Source of the DNA: JAMLHH01 sp037189845
GTDB lineage: Bacteria > Bacteroidota > Bacteroidia > Chitinophagales > JADIYW01
DNA: 64,000 nt
NCBI GenBank assembly: GCA_037189845.1
Contig: JBBCIS010000007.1
Span: forward strand, 1-64,000
Direction: 5' to 3'
Shown: positions 35,298 through 44,830 of the stretch, in pieces
Layout of the letters: each line of letters opens with the position of its first letter
Position numbering within the stretch: the stretch's first letter is position 1
Program-made: the position numbers and the translations under genes
Notes under the pieces: generated by a model
What the model was told of the DNA's origin: nothing
Seen by the model: only the letters and a program-made list of their open reading frames with translations
Database searches by the model: none

Positions 35298-36575
35298 TTA
35301 CCTTGCTATCCAGAGTGAGGGATTTTGTGTAGCATTACCCTGCCAGATCTCGAAGTGCATTTCTGTTTCATTTGTTTCATCGTCGGTGTAGACCTTACCT
35401 ATCACCTGCTTTGCAGATACAGATTGGCCTTTAGATACTGACACACTTTCCAGCTTCGTATAAACTGTAAAGTAGTCTCCATGACTGATGATCACTGCAT
35501 TTTTATAAATCGGATTGCTGACAATGCTGATGACTTTCCCATCGAAAACAGCCCGGACACTCGCATTTTTTTCTGTGCGGATTTCTAATCCTTTATTTTC
35601 CATATCACCTCCCCAAACCGGATGCTTATATGGCCCGTATCCTCTGGAGATAGTGCCTCTTTCTACCGGCCACGGCAGTCTGCCTTTATTGGATGCAAAA
35701 GATGCAGAGAGCTTGGCTACCTCAGGGGTTACAGGGGCAGGTGTACTTGTTTTTCCGGAACTACTACCTGTACCCGAAGTGCTACCTTTAGATTCATTTG
35801 CTTTAGCCGCAGCTTCTTCTTTCTTCCTTCTTTCTTCTTCTAATTTTCTTTGACGCTCAATTTCTTTGGCAATGATCGCCTGAATCTGTGCATTCAATCT
35901 TTCAGCTTCTTTTTTCTTCTGTGCGAGTTGCTTATTCAGATTTCCTTCTTTGACTTTGAGCTGCTCCACTAATTTAGATTTCTGGGATTTGTTTTTAGTG
36001 AGTTCAGTTTCCTGTTTCTTTTGCTGGCTCAATAGCTTCTCCTGTGTATTCTTCTTTTGCTGTATTTGTGCAAGCTTCTTGTTGATTTCGGCCTGGGTTT
36101 TGACAATTTCGTCTACCTGCGTTTTTCTGAAGTCACCCACTTTTCGCAGATAGTTGACTCTTCTCAAAGCTTCTGAAAAAGATGATGAACTGGCAACGAA
36201 TAAAAACTGGTCTGTCAACCGATAAGACTTATATGTACCGTGAATAGCTCTTGCATAGTTTTCACGAAGCTTTTTAAGATTGGTTTCCAGTACAAAAAGA
36301 TTGTCGTTGGTTTCATTAATCTGTACAGTAAACTCCTTTACTTCTTTGGAAGTATTATCAATTAATTCTTTACGCAGCTCTATTTGTTTTTCAAGATTGA
36401 CAATTTCTTTCAGTGAATTGTCTCTTGTCGCCTGCGTTTGTTGTATTGCTTTCTGTGTCTGATTGATTTCAGATTCTAATTGTTTTCTTTTTTTCTCCAA
36501 AGTTTTCTGATCCTGTGCCAGCAATGATACGGGCAGGATGAACAGCAAAATGAAGTAACTCAGAATCTTTTTCAA
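35298..36575 (-). CDS. EnvC-like murein hydrolase activator with degenerate LytM domain
   Basis: 425 residues. A signal peptide (ending SLLAQ) is followed by a long coiled coil (about 22-255; many Lys, Glu, Gln) and a Ser/Gly/Thr linker. The C-terminal M23/LytM domain (about 300-425) has the fold text RGYGPYKHPVWGGDMENKGLEIRT but Asn/Lys and Glu stand where active M23 enzymes have the metal-binding His and Asp, and YTKL replaces the usual YxHL. It is therefore most likely a non-catalytic activator of amidases in septal cell-wall splitting, as EnvC is. It overlaps the upstream DUF4292 gene by 4 bp. Confidence 0.85.
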   Translation of the reverse strand: MKKILSYFILLFILPVSLLAQDQKTLEKKRKQLESEINQTQKAIQQTQATRDNSLKEIVNLEKQIELRKELIDNTSKEVKEFTVQINETNDNLFVLETNLKKLRENYARAIHGTYKSYRLTDQFLFVASSSSFSEALRRVNYLRKVGDFRKTQVDEIVKTQAEINKKLAQIQQKKNTQEKLLSQQKKQETELTKNKSQKSKLVEQLKVKEGNLNKQLAQKKKEAERLNAQIQAIIAKEIERQRKLEEERRKKEEAAAKANESKGSTSGTGSSSGKTSTPAPVTPEVAKLSASFASNKGRLPWPVERGTISRGYGPYKHPVWGGDMENKGLEIRTEKNASVRAVFDGKVISIVSNPIYKNAVIISHGDYFTVYTKLESVSVSKGQSVSAKQVIGKVYTDDETNETEMHFEIWQGNATQNPSLWIAR

Positions 36576-37357
36576 TATTCTATCTTTTTATACTTGTCTG
36601 ATATCTCAAACGGAAAATTCAATTCATCTAATATAGTAACTTCAGAAAATTTTGACTGCATTTCGAATACTGCACTTCCCTGAGAAATATTTATTAATCT
36701 TTCAAATGAGAAAAGACCATTACCCACTTGTCTGATGTCACCATACTTTGCAGACAAATTTCGTTGTTGTACAAGATTTTGTGCCTGATATTCTATCAAC
36801 ATATTGTTGATTCTATTGAAAACTGCATTTGAGGTAAATCCATTCCGGTGAATTGTACTCCATTTGAGCCACTGGTCTGAAGTGGTTACCTCTACAGGTA
36901 AAGTATCTTTTATTACCGGTAGTCCGAGCAGCAATCTTTCCATAGCAATAAAATCCAGGTCCATATTGATTTTGGAAGCTACTTTATTCATCGGAAGGCG
37001 ATGATACTCGTTATTTATTCTATCCACCCACTGTACTCCACTACTATCTATCAATGTTCTGACACCTTCTATACCAAACAAGCTCATGGACATCCAGATA
37101 CGTTTCCCTTTTTCCCATCTCATAACGGTATTAAAACTCTGCACTGAGCCATTCAATACAGCAGTAGCTTTCATTTTTGCCTGAAGAAATTTGAAATCTG
37201 TCACTATAGAATCCGCAGGGGACGTAACCTGTATCATCTCCTTTTGTCCAATCACAACAGGAGTCTCGTCAAAACTAAGCTTTACTTTCTTCTTACAGGC
37301 TACGAATGTTGCTGCACAAATACAAATCAGAAAAATATTACGCTTCAGGATTTTCAT
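36572..37357 (-). CDS. DUF4292-family lipoprotein
   Basis: About 261 residues from ATG 37357 (the open frame extends three codons to a TTG). The lipobox is FVACKKK. The body reads FKFLQAKMKATAV, MRWEKGKRIWMSMSLFGIEGVRTLIDSSGVQWVDRINNEYHRLP, the pattern of DUF4292 with a LolA/LolB-like beta fold. In Bacteroidota this gene often sits just before an M23 peptidase or EnvC-like gene, as here with a 4-bp overlap. A role in lipoprotein or envelope assembly is inferred. Confidence 0.85.
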   Translation of the reverse strand: MKILKRNIFLICICAATFVACKKKVKLSFDETPVVIGQKEMIQVTSPADSIVTDFKFLQAKMKATAVLNGSVQSFNTVMRWEKGKRIWMSMSLFGIEGVRTLIDSSGVQWVDRINNEYHRLPMNKVASKINMDLDFIAMERLLLGLPVIKDTLPVEVTTSDQWLKWSTIHRNGFTSNAVFNRINNMLIEYQAQNLVQQRNLSAKYGDIRQVGNGLFSFERLINISQGSAVFEMQSKFSEVTILDELNFPFEISDKYKKIEY

Positions 37358-37577
37358 ATTGCTCAAAATTAAACAAATAAAACTTCCTGAATTCTTAAGT
37401 TAAAAATCATACCAAAGTAATCCCGAAAGTGATTGGAATATGCTTTAGCTGCAAGTGTACTACATCACTAAAAATACTTGTAATCAATATTCTATATAAT
37501 TTCTTACATTTACCGACAGAGGAAAATCATATAACTCAACGTTCATTTTATTTTCTAATTTTTATATAAAAACTTAC

Positions 37578-38525
37578 ATGAGCATAGTAAAAGTCATTAA
37601 CCTACAAGATTATCTTTCTGAAGATCCGGCTAAAAAAGCAGCTTTCGTCCAGGCATTAGGCAAGGCTTATGAGACAATTGGTTTCGTAGCAGTAGAAGGT
37701 CATGGTATTACTGATGAAACCATCTCTAAATTCTATGAATTGGTAGAAAAGTTTTTTGCTTTGCCTACAGATTTAAAAGTAAAATACGAAGTTCCTGAGC
37801 TGGCCGGTCAACGTGGTTATACTTCTTTCGGCAGAGAGAAAGCAAAACAAAGTGAGGTACCTGATTTAAAAGAATTCTGGCAAATAGGTCAATACGTAGA
37901 AGATGAAGTCATGCCTGCTGAAGATTATCCTGACAATATGGATGTCACAGAGCTGGAAGGCTTCAATGCTGTAGGAAAAGATTTGTATAAAAGCTTTGAA
38001 AGAGCCGGAGCACATCTTTTAAGAGCTATTGCCAATTATCTGGATATAGATGAAAACTATTTTGCACCCAAAATCAAAAATGGCAACAGCATTCTGAGAG
38101 CCATTCATTATCCACCGATCCTCAATGAACCCAAATCAGCCATTCGTGCTGAACAACATGAAGATATCAACCTGATTACATTATTGGTAGGAGCTTCTGC
38201 TGATGGTCTTCAACTCCTGACCAGAGAAGGTCAATGGGTAGATGTGAAAGCAGGGCCTGGCCAGATTGTAGTCAATGTGGGCGATATGCTTCAAAGATTA
38301 ACAAATAATGTATTGAGATCTACTACTCACAGGGTAGTGAATCCTCCACGTGAGCTATGGCATACACACAGATATTCCATTCCCTTCTTCCTACATCCGA
38401 GAAGTGAAATGCCTTTGGATTGCCTGGAAAATTGCATTTCTGAAAATAATCCTATTGCTTACGAACCTATTACCGCAGGCGAATATCTTGACGAAAGATT
38501 GAGAGAAATAGGATTGAAAAAATAA
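37578..38525 (+). CDS. 2-oxoglutarate/Fe(II) oxygenase, isopenicillin N synthase-like
   Basis: 315 residues. The N-terminal DIOX_N region contains GFVAVEGHGI and the core carries the iron triad His-x-Asp in EQHEDINLITLL (about residue 193) and the distal His in STTHRVVNPP (about 255), followed by the 2-oxoglutarate-binding Arg of RYSIPFFLHP. It should hydroxylate or desaturate a small molecule. It is a single-gene unit with a terminator and a distant paralogue at 49062. The substrate is unknown; true penicillin synthesis is very unlikely. Confidence 0.88.
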   Translation: MSIVKVINLQDYLSEDPAKKAAFVQALGKAYETIGFVAVEGHGITDETISKFYELVEKFFALPTDLKVKYEVPELAGQRGYTSFGREKAKQSEVPDLKEFWQIGQYVEDEVMPAEDYPDNMDVTELEGFNAVGKDLYKSFERAGAHLLRAIANYLDIDENYFAPKIKNGNSILRAIHYPPILNEPKSAIRAEQHEDINLITLLVGASADGLQLLTREGQWVDVKAGPGQIVVNVGDMLQRLTNNVLRSTTHRVVNPPRELWHTHRYSIPFFLHPRSEMPLDCLENCISENNPIAYEPITAGEYLDERLREIGLKK

Positions 38526-38550
38526 ATTTTCAGGTCCATCCGAAGATAAT

Positions 38551-38613
38551 AGGGTGAGTGATAATTTTCTTCTGACAAGTATTTGTTAGAAATATTATTT
38601 CTCACCCTGTTTT
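38551..38613 (+). terminator. Terminator after the 2OG oxygenase gene
   Basis: AGGGTGAG (38551-38558) pairs with CTCACCCT (38601-38608), with further TAAT/ATTA pairing inside and GTTTTTATG after it. The loop is long (about 35 bases). It also lies downstream of the convergent batE gene. Confidence 0.7.
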
Positions 38614-38661
38614 TATGCACCGGAAATGTAACTGACTATCAGATGATTCATTTCTAAAGGA

Positions 38662-39387
38662 TTATATCTCTATCAATCCATCTGCTTGGACCCAACCTTG
38701 CTTGTTACGCTCAGTGATGACTTCTGACCAACCGTTTCCTGATTGGAGAACTTCTACTTTCTGACCGGCAAAGATGTCATAGACTTCTGTAGAAAATTTT
38801 GCAGGATCTTTGTACATGATCATCTCACCCTGTGCGATGGCAAAAGTTTTCAGGTGTTTGTTTTGATATACCAGTGCGCTCTGTATAGAAATATAAGCTG
38901 TGCAAATTCCAATTACAAGCAATCCTATATATAATTTCTTCCGTTGTGCAGGTCTGGCCAGCAACAATATATATGCGATCAACAATATTGCTATCCATAC
39001 AATGATTATATTGATGATGTAGAGATATTGTTCATCTATTCCGGACCAGAAAGAGATTTCCTGAATATCTGTAACGCCCGATTGTTTGCGCGCATAGGCT
39101 AGATTATTCTGAATTTCGGTATCACCCGGACGGCTCCTTAAAGCTTTCTCGTAGTATGCAATTGCTCTTTCCGGCTGATCTGTTTGTAAACAGGTGTTCG
39201 CAAAATTGTAATACAAATTCGGAGAGGTATATCCTTCACGAATCAATCCGTCATAGATATGATATGCTTTTTTATAATCTCTCTGTATGTAATGTTGTTG
39301 AGCAACTGTAAACAATGAATCCTGTTCAGTAGCATTTACCAATGATACTGACATCACAACCAGCAATATGCTTAAAATTCTTTTCAT
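38662..39387 (-). CDS. batE: BatE-like TPR and SH3-like membrane protein
   Basis: About 241 residues from the ATG that overlaps the batD stop (ATGA). A signal peptide (ending LVNA) precedes TPR repeats (about 20-110; LYYNFANTCLQ, AIAYYEKALRSRPGDTEIQNNLAYA). Two membrane helices (about 125-170) follow, then an SH3-like C-terminal domain (KVEVLQSGNGWSEV, GWVQADGLIEI). It ends the Bat aerotolerance operon. Bat proteins form an inner-membrane complex implicated in stress and oxygen tolerance in Bacteroidota. Confidence 0.88.
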   Translation of the reverse strand: MKRILSILLVVMSVSLVNATEQDSLFTVAQQHYIQRDYKKAYHIYDGLIREGYTSPNLYYNFANTCLQTDQPERAIAYYEKALRSRPGDTEIQNNLAYARKQSGVTDIQEISFWSGIDEQYLYIINIIIVWIAILLIAYILLLARPAQRKKLYIGLLVIGICTAYISIQSALVYQNKHLKTFAIAQGEMIMYKDPAKFSTEVYDIFAGQKVEVLQSGNGWSEVITERNKQGWVQADGLIEI

Positions 39388-41111
39388 GATGGTTGTGATT
39401 GCAGGATTCGTGAACAAGCATCTTCTGCGAGATTTTTGAGCTCCTTAGAAGTGGATTGCATAGGCGAATATGCAGCCCTGTCACAGGAAAGCAAAACAAA
39501 GGCTATTTTTTGCTGTAAGGTTGGATCTTCTATTTTTTGAAGAATATCTGCATCTGATGTGGCTGTTATCTTTAGATCCTGCTGTAGCTTGGTTCTCAAA
39601 GCCTGTGCCAGCACTGAGTACTTTTTCTGTTCAGGGAATTGATCCAGATCCGGCCACTGGAAACCAGCTAAAGATCTATCAGGTATTAATTCTGATTTTT
39701 TTCGTCTCCAGACCAATAATCCTATAAATGCCATGAACGGAAATCCTGACGCTAATGCAATCGTTACCGGCAAAGCTGAGCTTTTATTTTCTGCTGTCAA
39801 TCCGCTTTTTAACTCTGCCTGAAAATGCTTTCCTTTAGAGATCTCCTGTTCATTGCCTGCCTGGGCAGGGGAAACACTTAAAGCAATTTCCGGCAATTCC
39901 TTTGTGATATAGTTTTTTTCATGTGGGTCAAAATACACAAACTCGTATGGCGGAATAATAATGTTACCTGTTTTCTGTGGCACTACTGCATAGTTAAATG
40001 TGCGTATTCCCCCATAGCTTTCACCATTTTTCTTAGGGTTGTCGATGATCTCAGGTTCAAATCCTTCTACAGAACTTCCCAAATCTACTTTCAGCGGGGA
40101 AATTGCTTTCAGATTACCCCAGCCACGTATATCTACACTCATGGTAGCAGATTGTCCCTGTGCAATATTACTGGATGAAACTGTTCTGCTTGCATCAAAC
40201 TGTCCTACTGCACCCGAAAAGTTTTCCGGCTGATTTTCAACGGGCAGTGGTATCACTTCTACCTGTAATGAATTAGATGAAATGACAGCCATCTTAGGTG
40301 TTGTCGTCTGAAATAAGGTAGTTCCGAAAAAAGGATCTTTATCCGGAATCAGGATCACGCCTCTGGCAATCAATGGATCTATTGTCTGCTTACCTGCCTG
40401 TGCTGCAAATAATGCGACTTTCCTGAATGCCTGATAATAAAATCTTTGTCCGCGATACTCCATCACACCTTCTGCCTGATGGTTGGGAATTTCCATTTCT
40501 TCTGAAAGAAATCCCTTAAAAACCGGCAGCTTTTCGACCTCCATAGTTTGAAAATCCAGTCTACGCAGCAGCTTATAGGTAATTGTTACCTGCTCACCCA
40601 CATATATTTTTTTCTTATCAGCTTCCGCCAGCAAAAGGATATTGTCTTTCCAGTTTTCAGTAGGAGGATCTATCCTTTGAGAAGATTGAGGGGCTGTCTG
40701 TCCGTAGGAATTTTGCCCCTGATTCTGAGAGCGGGGTTGATTGCCGTTATTCAGCACTTCTATTGAAAAAGGAGATGAAGCGACCTTTTTACCGTTAACA
40801 ACTGCCCTGGCCGGAGCTATTTCAAAAGTACCTGCTGACAACGGAACTATAGTAATATTGTAAGTGATACTTTTAGAAACCTTACCATTGATAATGGAAA
40901 CATTTGTTGACTGACCGGATTGATACACTTTAAATCCCTTAAAATCAGGAAGACTGAAATCATCCACGCTTCCATCAATCGTATAGGAGATCAAAACAGA
41001 TTCTCCCACGCTTACCTGATCAGCACTTACCTGTATAGATATGCTCTGAGCCGATATGGCAGTGCTGAAAAGCAAAAATGCTATAAAAAATATGATTCTA
41101 CACCCTTTCAT
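39384..41111 (-). CDS. batD: BatD-family protein
   Basis: About 575 residues from ATG 41111, which overlaps the batB stop (TAATG). A signal peptide ends SAQS. The long periplasmic region is made of Ig-like beta domains (VSVGESVLISYTIDG, GKKIYVGEQVTITYKLLR, MSVDIRGWGNLKAI are repeated patterns). One membrane helix (VTIALASGFPFMAFIGLLVW, about residues 447-466) leads to a cytoplasmic tail. This is the oxygen-tolerance BatD architecture. Confidence 0.9.
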   Translation of the reverse strand: MKGCRIIFFIAFLLFSTAISAQSISIQVSADQVSVGESVLISYTIDGSVDDFSLPDFKGFKVYQSGQSTNVSIINGKVSKSITYNITIVPLSAGTFEIAPARAVVNGKKVASSPFSIEVLNNGNQPRSQNQGQNSYGQTAPQSSQRIDPPTENWKDNILLLAEADKKKIYVGEQVTITYKLLRRLDFQTMEVEKLPVFKGFLSEEMEIPNHQAEGVMEYRGQRFYYQAFRKVALFAAQAGKQTIDPLIARGVILIPDKDPFFGTTLFQTTTPKMAVISSNSLQVEVIPLPVENQPENFSGAVGQFDASRTVSSSNIAQGQSATMSVDIRGWGNLKAISPLKVDLGSSVEGFEPEIIDNPKKNGESYGGIRTFNYAVVPQKTGNIIIPPYEFVYFDPHEKNYITKELPEIALSVSPAQAGNEQEISKGKHFQAELKSGLTAENKSSALPVTIALASGFPFMAFIGLLVWRRKKSELIPDRSLAGFQWPDLDQFPEQKKYSVLAQALRTKLQQDLKITATSDADILQKIEDPTLQQKIAFVLLSCDRAAYSPMQSTSKELKNLAEDACSRILQSQPS

Positions 41112-42910
41112 TACCAATCCTTTTCTATATATGGTTGACCTGACTGTTCACCCTGTTTTGTCATAATGCGCTTCTGTACTGCTTTTTCCTGCTGGTCCAG
41201 TGCCTGGAACAGCCGCTGTACGTCCTGCGGTGATAATTTTCCTTGCTGTGGCTGCTGTTTCTGAGGCCCATTATCTTTTCCTGTATCTTTTTTATCATCC
41301 TGCTTAGGTTCTTCCTTATCTTCAGGCTGATCCTTTTGATCATCTTTATCTTTTCCGTTCTGGTCTTTTTTCTGGTCAGAATTTTCTTTTTGATCGTCTT
41401 TATTTTCCTGATCCTGATTTTTTTCGTCTTTGTTCTCCTGGTTCTTGTCCTGATCTTTATTCTGTTTTTCGTCCTGATCCTGCGGCGGTAAAAGTGCCAA
41501 TGTCAGGCTGAGATTGTATTGTGTTCTGTAGTTGCCCTGTTGATATCTCAAAGAGTTTTTGAAAGCATCGGCTGCACTTTTAAAATCTCCCCGATAAAAG
41601 AAGATACAACCTTTATTGAATAATGTTCGTGCGGCAGTCAATGTATCCGGTTGCTTTTGCAATGCCTGATCATATAAAGCCAAAGCACTATCCGCATTCA
41701 GAAGCGCATGAAATCCGGTTGCTGCATTATAGCTGCTTTCAGCCGAACTGTCTTTAGTCATAATTTCCTGATAAGTTTTTAGTGACCCTGCAAAATCTGC
41801 TTTCTGATAGGACTCGTAAGCTTTATATTTTTCATCTTTGGAAACACATGAAGCTAAAAATCCCATAAAGCATACCAATAACAGCAACGGTACTATTCTT
41901 TTCTTTCCTCTGAAGCTCAGAATATGTACTCCTGCCAATTCCAACATCAGCAATAGTATCGCCGGGAATAAAAACCATTGGAAATAATTCTTGTATCGTG
42001 TATAGATTTTTTCCTCTCCGGTAGATCCGGCTGCCCATTTGATACTTCTCTGAATTTCTTTTAAGGCTTTTTTATCATCTGAAATATTGAAATATTTACC
42101 TCCACCTGCGGATGCTATTTCTTTCAGTACATCTTCATTGAGCCTGGAAAGTATCTGATTTCCTGAATTGTCTCTCTTATAGCTGACACCTCCGGCTCTT
42201 GATTTTTCCGGAATTGGTGCTCCCTTCGTTGTTCCTGCTCCAATAGTATGAATGATCATTTTATTAGAAGCGGCCTGTTTTGCTATCGAAACAGCTTTGC
42301 TGTCATGATCCTCGCCATCAGATAAAAGAATCAACACTTTTTCCTGCTGATCATCGGCGGTCTGCATAGATTCTGCTACAGCAATAGCTTCACCCAAAGC
42401 TGTACCCTGAGTAGGAATCACATCTGTATTCACGGATCTTAAATGCATTTCAAAAGCACCGTAATCTGTAGTAAATGGCATCTGAATGTATGCTCTGCCT
42501 GCAAAAATGATAAACGCCACTCTGTCGCCGCCAAATTTACTCACCAGATTTGTCAAGAATTTTTTGCTTCTCTCCAACCTGTCGGGTGCAATATCTTTTG
42601 CCAGCATGCTATTGGACAAATCCAGAGCGATGACCACATTACTACCTTTATTGGTAACAGATTCTTCCTCGGTACCTGATTGAAGATTCGCCATTGCAAG
42701 AATCAATAAGGTAATGGCAGCAAACCATACAGATCTTTTGACCAAAGTCTGCTGGGGTGATTCAGACTGTATGAGCGAGCGGATTTTTTCAGGATTACCT
42801 AATGAGCTGAGCTTTTTTGTCCGCTTTTGAGTGAGAGAATAAATCGCCATTACGGCTATCGGAATGATCAGCCACCACCACAACGCTGCAATATGTTCTA
42901 AACGCCACAT
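41111..42910 (-). CDS. batB: BatB-BatC fusion: VWA protein with C-terminal TPR and Lys/Asp/Gln-rich tail
   Basis: 599 residues. Two N-terminal membrane helices flank a basic loop. The VWA domain (about 90-290) has a complete MIDAS start Asp97-Leu-Ser-Asn-Ser101. A helix at about 312-332 (FQWFLFPAILLLMLELAGVH) is followed by a second hydrophobic stretch ending LLVCFMGFLASC (Cys355), which looks like the lipoprotein signal of a separate BatC now buried in the fusion. TPR repeats (about 360-465) and a low-complexity tail of Lys, Asp, Gln, Glu and Asn (about 480-570) follow. BatB and BatC are separate genes in some Bacteroidota. Confidence 0.88.
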   Translation of the reverse strand: MWRLEHIAALWWWLIIPIAVMAIYSLTQKRTKKLSSLGNPEKIRSLIQSESPQQTLVKRSVWFAAITLLILAMANLQSGTEEESVTNKGSNVVIALDLSNSMLAKDIAPDRLERSKKFLTNLVSKFGGDRVAFIIFAGRAYIQMPFTTDYGAFEMHLRSVNTDVIPTQGTALGEAIAVAESMQTADDQQEKVLILLSDGEDHDSKAVSIAKQAASNKMIIHTIGAGTTKGAPIPEKSRAGGVSYKRDNSGNQILSRLNEDVLKEIASAGGGKYFNISDDKKALKEIQRSIKWAAGSTGEEKIYTRYKNYFQWFLFPAILLLMLELAGVHILSFRGKKRIVPLLLLVCFMGFLASCVSKDEKYKAYESYQKADFAGSLKTYQEIMTKDSSAESSYNAATGFHALLNADSALALYDQALQKQPDTLTAARTLFNKGCIFFYRGDFKSAADAFKNSLRYQQGNYRTQYNLSLTLALLPPQDQDEKQNKDQDKNQENKDEKNQDQENKDDQKENSDQKKDQNGKDKDDQKDQPEDKEEPKQDDKKDTGKDNGPQKQQPQQGKLSPQDVQRLFQALDQQEKAVQKRIMTKQGEQSGQPYIEKDW

Positions 42911-42911
42911 A

Positions 42912-43910
42912 TCAGATATTTTGTTTTAGGTAAATGGCTTTGACGATCCATTCTATTAATAAGAAGAGCAGACCTATGACCAGTAACGGGAAAAATAATT
43001 CTTCTTTCGGAGTGTATGCGCTAACCTGGATCCTGGATTTCTCCAGCTGATCTATTTTCTGATAAATTTCTTCCAGCTCTTTATTGTTCTCAGCACGATA
43101 ATATTCGCCACCTGTTCCTTTGGAAATAACTTTCAGGAGTTCTTCATCAATCTGAACTTCCATATCCCTGTACACTGTTCTTCCTGTAAAAGGATCCGGT
43201 ACCGGATATGGGGCAGTACCATTTTTACCGATACCAATCGTGTATGTCCGGATATTTTCAGCTACTGCCATTTCCATAGCAGTCTGAGGATCAATATAAC
43301 CGGTATTGTTTACGCCATCTGTCATCAGAATGATGACCTTAGAGCGTGCTTCGCTGTTTTTCAGTCTGTTCACAGCAGTTGCCAGGCCCATTCCGATCGC
43401 GGTACCATCTTCTAACACATTGATCTGAATATTGGACAAGAGAGCATTTAAAACTCTATGATCTGTGGTCAATGGGCATTGCGTAAAGCTTTCTCCGGCA
43501 AAAATCACCAGGCCGATTCTGTCATTGGGTCTTTTTGCAATGAAATCTTTGGCAACTTTGATCGCAGCCTGTAAACGATCAGGCTTGAAATCCTGCGCCA
43601 TCATACTTCCTGAAATGTCCAGTGAAAGCATGATATCTATTCCTTCAATGCTCAAAGGGGAGCTGCCGATAGGCTTTTGCGGACGTGCCAGCGCCACTAT
43701 CAGCAATACTAAAGCCAGCATTCTGAAAATAACAGGAAGATGTCTCAGCTTCACTCTTCCGCTTTGCGGCGGTGCTGATGTAGTTCCCAGTGAGGGAACT
43801 TTCATCTTTCTGACCACCTTGTTTTCTGTTTTCTTATAGTGTCGCCATAAAAACGGGAGCAATATCAGCAACAGCAAAAACCAGGGATGTGCCAATGTGA
43901 TATTACCCAT
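42912..43910 (-). CDS. batA: BatA: VWA-domain membrane protein
   Basis: 332 residues. Two helices near the N-terminus (about 8-24 and 58-75) are followed by a VWA domain with MIDAS Asp98-Ile-Ser-Gly-Ser102 and the later Thr and Asp positions (TDGVNN). A C-terminal helix (LFFPLLVIGLLFLLIEWIV) ends the protein. One base separates it from batB. It overlaps the upstream gene by 8 bp. Bat VWA proteins are thought to interact with the MoxR ATPase. Confidence 0.92.
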   Translation of the reverse strand: MGNITLAHPWFLLLLILLPFLWRHYKKTENKVVRKMKVPSLGTTSAPPQSGRVKLRHLPVIFRMLALVLLIVALARPQKPIGSSPLSIEGIDIMLSLDISGSMMAQDFKPDRLQAAIKVAKDFIAKRPNDRIGLVIFAGESFTQCPLTTDHRVLNALLSNIQINVLEDGTAIGMGLATAVNRLKNSEARSKVIILMTDGVNNTGYIDPQTAMEMAVAENIRTYTIGIGKNGTAPYPVPDPFTGRTVYRDMEVQIDEELLKVISKGTGGEYYRAENNKELEEIYQKIDQLEKSRIQVSAYTPKEELFFPLLVIGLLFLLIEWIVKAIYLKQNI

Positions 43911-44829
43911 TTTCGACCTCCTCTTTTACGACTGTCATTTTATTTCCCGGTTGGAAACGAATGATTTCTCTGGCAATTTCTATTGCTTGCTTTTGTTCTT
44001 CCTCATTAGAAGTTTTTTTAGCAAATTTAATCTGGTCACTGATTTCCAGTACTTGTGCAACAGCATCTATCTGCGAAGAATAGGCCTGCTTGCCTGCAAT
44101 TGCACTTAAAACTTCTCCGGTAGAAAAATAAGGAGCAGGGACATCCCACACTCTTTCCATGTATAATCTTACAATATCAGTAAACTGGCTCCAGCTGTCT
44201 TTTTGCTTCGCATAAGGGATTTGCTGCTCCAGAATATCCAATTGCTGCAAAGCCCATTCTCTCGGATCAACATTGATAGGTATAGATAATTTTTTACGGT
44301 GTTTTCTCCATTGAAGAAATGCAAAAAATCCTCCCAGTATGATCACAGCTACAATTATCCATATGAATACATTCCATTCTGCTGCAGCTGCCACCGGTAG
44401 AGGTCCATATGCCGCCCGCAATGCATCTGTCGTATCTACAGGAATTCGCCCTACCTGAAAAGAACTTCCCTGAATGCTTAATACTTCACCTTTTCCATTA
44501 TCTGTATATGGGATTTGTATAATTCCTGTTTCTCCGGAAACACTGTCAAAGGCAATGTAGGAGTATCTTTTTTTATAAATTTTGGATTGTACTTTATCTA
44601 TTTCTTCCAATGAAGATGGACTGCCAAAGGCTTCCAGTCCTTTGATGGCTGGTGCATTTTCCGGCAGCTCAATCTTTACTGATTTGGGCGCAATGACCTC
44701 TATTTCCAGATAAATCTTTTCTCCCAGATATAAATTCTTTCCATAAAAAACTGCTGTCCCCTGAATAGAATCATTGGCGAACAATACTAATGGAAAAATG
44801 AACAGAATAAGGAACGCTATCTTTTTCAT
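43903..44829 (-). CDS. Bat-operon membrane protein of unknown function
   Basis: About 308 residues from the ATG at 44829. An open frame extends 68 codons upstream into the DUF58 gene, but only the internal ATG gives a signal peptide (MKKIAFLILFIFPLVLFAND) and a normal 1-bp gap. A periplasmic beta domain (YLGEKIYLEIEVIAPKSVKIELP) precedes one membrane helix (VFIWIIVAVIILGGFFAFLQW, about 145-166) and a cytoplasmic helical domain with DIVRLYMERVWDVPAPYFSTGE. This position between batA and the DUF58 gene is usual in Bacteroidota; the domain resembles DUF4381-type proteins. Exact role unknown. Confidence 0.82.
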   Translation of the reverse strand: MKKIAFLILFIFPLVLFANDSIQGTAVFYGKNLYLGEKIYLEIEVIAPKSVKIELPENAPAIKGLEAFGSPSSLEEIDKVQSKIYKKRYSYIAFDSVSGETGIIQIPYTDNGKGEVLSIQGSSFQVGRIPVDTTDALRAAYGPLPVAAAAEWNVFIWIIVAVIILGGFFAFLQWRKHRKKLSIPINVDPREWALQQLDILEQQIPYAKQKDSWSQFTDIVRLYMERVWDVPAPYFSTGEVLSAIAGKQAYSSQIDAVAQVLEISDQIKFAKKTSNEEEQKQAIEIAREIIRFQPGNKMTVVKEEVENG

Positions 44830-44830
44830 C

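Noticed and set aside
37578..38525. Penicillin biosynthesis role for the isopenicillin N synthase-like proteins
   Set aside because: The family is broad, no peptide synthetase or other pathway gene is present, and only the iron and 2-oxoglutarate motifs are shared.
41243..41491. 82-codon Leu/Ile/Phe-rich plus-strand ORF resembling a membrane protein
   Set aside because: Antisense to the Lys/Asp/Gln tail of BatB-BatC; the hydrophobic run is the complement of AAG/GAC/CAG-rich codons.
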